NCBI GenBank assembly: GCA_935421135.1
Contig: OW285190.1
Span: 2,108,001 to 2,172,000 of the forward strand
Direction: 5' to 3'
Length of the DNA stretch: 64,000 nt
Source: Bugulina stolonifera
Lineage: Eukaryota > Bryozoa > Gymnolaemata > Cheilostomatida > Bugulidae
Below are positions 60,498 through 64,000 of the stretch, piece by piece. Positions within the stretch are counted from its first letter, which is position 1. Every line of letters begins with the position of its first letter. A program made the position numbers and the translations under genes. Below the pieces are notes generated by a model. It had not been told where the DNA came from. It made no database searches and saw only the letters and a program-made list of their open reading frames with translations.

Positions 60498-63484
60498 ATA
60501 TGGGCCATTCCATGGGGACTGATCAAATTTGCGTGCTGGCCCGACTCAGATTCTTTTGAAAATTTGCAGGTAGAAAGAGCACCTTTGAATTAGTGGGAAA
60601 CCACCAATTTTTTTTCTATTTGACCCCTGTGGTTCCGGCAGCAGCTTGTTGAAAAGTGGGAAAATGTGGTGGGGACAACTCCAAATTGAATTTTTTGAAA
60701 TTCTTAAACATTCAAATCATTACTGTGGCCACTGTATGATACTTAGAGCTGTAATTTTTGTTGCATAGATACTTTTGTATATGTGCTTCAGTTTCATTAC
60801 TCATTCAAGCCTGTATGGTCAACATACTGAGGGTCAGAGGTCACCGAAAACACCTCTCGGAGCTAGTTTGACCCAAATTCACTTAAAATCGACCAAATAA
60901 ACACTGCTGGATCTGATGAAAAAAAGGTTGATATACAATAACTAAGTATTGAAGATGCTCAATACAAGGATAAATGAATTTTTGAGAATAAAAAACACTT
61001 TCCAGACTAAACCATATGGCGACAGCGGCTCAAATTCAACATGGCCGTCGTCCGAGTTGGCGTTTTGGGGCGTTATTCAAGGCTAAATCTACTAAACTTA
61101 GTAGTGAAAATTTATGGTGAAAATGTTGCTATATATACAATTCACACCTGTAGATTCCATTTCTGCAATAAAAACTTTGTCTTTTTGGGTCTAAAAGGCT
61201 GAATTCTCAGATTCAAATTTTACATATATTCGCTATAATATAGTGACGACATGGCCATGCAGTTAATTGGCTATGGCCATAGAAGTCAGTCAATACTTTA
61301 TTTGAGGTACAATTTGCGACTTGGCCTGGTTATACAACCTTATTGGTGAAGAAAAATGGGTGAAATCCTTTTTAATAGCGCAAACATGCAGTTTTGGTAA
61401 CTTTACCATGACTCGTCCTTTCACACGTTTGTTAAATGAGGTAAGATAGCTAATCTAAGCAGTATTTCAAGGTGTGACTTATACCAAGTATTGTTTAGTG
61501 AAAAAGAAGGTGAAGAAAGTGATGCTCCATGGAACTAAGGCACCTTTAATCAGTGGGTAAGGCTGAGGAGTTAAAGGTTATTTAAACTAGCTCAAGCCAA
61601 ATTTTGGGGTCACCATTAGTTATCAAATTCTAATCAAATGTATACATGTACATGTACATGCATAACTATAGCCACAGCCCTCGAACAATAACTTTTAACA
61701 ATTTTTATATATATTTACATGTAGCTGACAATTAAACCGGTGTTTGCTAATTAGCTCCAAAATTATCTTTTTGGTCCTATATAAATGACCACAACTAAGG
61801 TAAGTGGTGCGACATGCATTAACTTTTAATCAACAGAGTGATCAAAAATATGAATATGGTTTTGTGAGACTTAGTTTAGTTGTACCTAGCAAGTGGAAAT
61901 TATATTACAAGCGTTCGCTTGTTTCCAAAGGTAATAATGTTTAATGTACTTGCTAGCATCACCTCGCCACATTTACCATTCCTTATACCGACAACTTGAT
62001 TTTCAATCGAGATAGTTTTGACCCTTCGAAAGACAAAACCACTTATCTGAAAAAAATTATGCTCAGTGAATAAAAGAAGAGCAGATCTTACCTTTCTAAG
62101 TGCAGACAACCATATTGACCTGGCCATGATAATTGTTATAGCCTACTATGGACTGCTGAAATTCAATCTCTTCTAATAAATACTGTACAACACTTATACA
62201 CCGGAAAAGGAACTATTCACATATCATGAACAAAATATATTTTTGAAGCTAATTAGTAAAGACTGGTTTAATTGTAAGCTAAATACATGTATATAATTAT
62301 TGTGTAAGTTTGTCAAAACTATCGTTTGTGAGCTGTCGCTATAATTTTGCGTGTATATTTTTGATTAGAATCTGATAACTAATGGTGACCATAAAAAAAT
62401 CCCGAGCTAAGACACCACCTCACCCACTGATTAAAGAAGCCTTAGTTCTATGGAGCTTCATCTTCTTCCCCTTCCTTTTCAATAAACAATACTTGGTTAA
62501 GTCTGACCTGGAAATACTGCTGAGCTTAGCTATTCTGCCTCATTCAACAAACGTGTGAAAGGAAGAGTAATGGCAAAGTTAACAAAACTGCATGTTTAGG
62601 CTAGTAAAACGGATTTCACCCATTTTTCTTCACAAAGTAGGTTGCATAACCAGGCCAAGTCTCAAATTGCACCTTAAATTAAGTCTTAACTGACCTTTAT
62701 GGCCATAGCCAATTAGCTGCATTGGCGATATAGCCACTATATTATAGCGAATGTATGTAAAATTTGAATCTGAGAATTCAGCCTTTTAGACCCAAAAAGA
62801 CAAAGATTTTATTGCAGAAATGGAATCTACAGGTGTGAATTGTATACATAGCAACATTTTCACCATTAATTTTCACTACTAAGTTTAGTAGATTTAGCCT
62901 TGAATAGCGCCCCAAAACGCCAACTCGGACGACGGCCATGTTGAATTTAAGCCGCTGTCGCCATACAGTTCATTTTGGAGAGTTCTTTTTGTTCTCAAAA
63001 ATTCATTTATCCTTGTGTTGAGCACCTCTAATCTTTAGTTATTCTATATCAACCTTCTTTTCATCAAATCCAGCAGTGTTTATTTGGTCGATTTTCAGTG
63101 AATTTGGGTCAAACTAGCTCCGAGAGGGGTTTTCAGTGACCTCTGACCCTCAATATGTTGACCATACGGGCTTGAATGAGTGGTGAAGCTGAAGCGCGTA
63201 TATGAAAGTATTTATGTAACAAAAATTACAGCTCTAAGTATCATACAGTGGCCACAGTAATAATTTGAATGTTCAGGAATTTCAAAAAAAGTCCGTTTGG
63301 AGTTGTCCCCACCACATTTTCCCACTTTTCAACGAGCTGCTGCGAGAACCAAAGGGGTCAAATAGAAAAAAAATTGGTGGTTTCCCACTAATTCAAGGGT
63401 GCTCTTTCAACCTGCAAATTTTCAAAAGAATCTGAGTCGGGCCAGCACGCAAATTTGATCAGTCCCCATGGAATGGCTCATATA
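60498..63484. mobile_element. 3-kb foldback element with 1.25-kb inverted arms
   Basis: The left arm (about 60498-61775) and the right arm (about 62235-63484) are reverse complements with scattered mismatches and small indels. Outer ends are GGGCCATTCCATGGGGACTG and, reversed, GAGCCATTCCATGGGGACTG. Landmarks appear in both arms: AGTCGGGCCAGCACGC, GTGGTGGGGACAACTCC, CCGTCGTCCGAGTTGGCG and TATGGCCATAG. Arm similarity is strongest at the outer two thirds. The bordering ATAT is palindromic, so a target duplication cannot be told from the repeat ends. No transposase frame is visible in the arms. Confidence 0.9.
61776..62234. other. central spacer of the foldback element
   Basis: About 460 bases are not mirrored. 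The only notable frame is on the minus strand at 61900-62127 (75 codons, MARSIWLSALRKVRS start). It resembles no transposase I recognise and may be chance. The spacer could also be a captured genomic fragment. Confidence 0.5.
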
Positions 63485-64000
63485 CTGTGTACATATGTCG
63501 TGTGTTAACATGGCGCAATATCCTGCCATATAAAGCTAGCAATCATTGGAAAATGGAAATAAGTTGGAATCATAGTGCTAAATATAATGCATTATCTAGA
63601 GTTATCCCCTCCTGTTTGTAGGTGAAAACAGGAGATAGCAGCTCCAAACACAATATTTACAGTAGCTGGACACGATTTACATCTACTCTACAATATATAT
63701 AGGGAGCATGACTTAGTGTTGTAATTTTAAGACATGTATGAATCTGACTTCAATAACTATATAGTAAACAAGACCAGATAGTATTATATAATAGTGATAG
63801 TCATAACAATTCACAACGACATTGTATTGTAGTTTTCTCTGAGAAAGAGGCAAGCTGCACATACTATCGTTTAGAATTAATGTATATGTACACATGTACA
63901 TGAACATAGTAGCTAAAACGCTATAAAAAAGACAAGTATGCAAGTATTTATGCTGTAGGTATGTGGCAATTTTCTGAGTAATATGCATGTAAGTACATTG
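63485..64000. other. right edge, no gene recognised
   Basis: AT-rich DNA with short ACATGTACA motifs. No exon, RNA gene or repeat family is supported. Confidence 0.45.

Noticed and set aside
61900..62127. Transposase fragment in the foldback spacer
   Set aside because: 75 codons with no catalytic motif or resemblance that I can support; length is within chance for this composition.

Overview
The window is a gene-poor stretch of animal nuclear DNA. Genes have many introns with GT-AG borders, the DNA is AT-rich, and it is crowded with minisatellites, small DNA transposons, tRNA-derived SINEs and LTR retroelements. The gene content (a peroxisomal alpha-methylacyl-CoA racemase, a D1-like biogenic amine receptor, CUB-type membrane proteins) points to a metazoan with amine signalling, probably a marine invertebrate. 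The species cannot be named from the sequence. All recognisable genes are on the + strand.

Layout. 1-1809: no gene seen. 1810-7086: a complete seven-exon AMACR-like racemase (379 aa, ending in Ser-Lys-Leu) with tandem repeats in at least four introns and across its stop codon. 7.1-22.1 kb: no gene seen; it holds a triplet repeat, a hairpin-forming repeat, a solo LTR (9814-10476), a 19-bp array and a 53-bp satellite. 22151-24430: a two-exon aminergic GPCR (433 aa), followed by a 1.1-kb array of a 17-bp unit. 27-59 kb: a tandem segmental repeat with three copies of a gene for a type I membrane protein. Copies A (27856-35740, 444 aa) and B (38079-49034, 441 aa) are intact seven-exon genes: signal peptide, two CUB-like domains, one membrane helix and a tyrosine-bearing tail. 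Copy C (about 56.4-58.6 kb) keeps only the membrane and tail exons. 60.5-63.5 kb: a 3-kb element made of two inverted arms of about 1.25 kb.

Because copies A, B and C are homologous, most transposon insertions in them can be compared with an empty site in a sister copy. This resolves two hAT-type elements with 8-bp duplications, a TTAA-flanked element, a small TIR element with a tRNA-like core, and members of two LTR families that make 4-bp duplications. The only full-length LTR element (43609-48722) sits in intron 6 of copy B. It has a tRNA-Leu primer site and a decayed gag, but no reverse transcriptase or integrase is visible; a long reading frame of unknown function lies there instead.

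The most unusual points are: the 33-bp minisatellite of AMACR intron 3, whose units repeat the splice acceptor in the reading frame; the AMACR peroxisomal signal and stop codon lying in a 26-bp minisatellite; the gag-plus-unknown-ORF retroelement; the 3-kb foldback element; and the CUB receptor triplet with a shared tandem acceptor before its tail exon.
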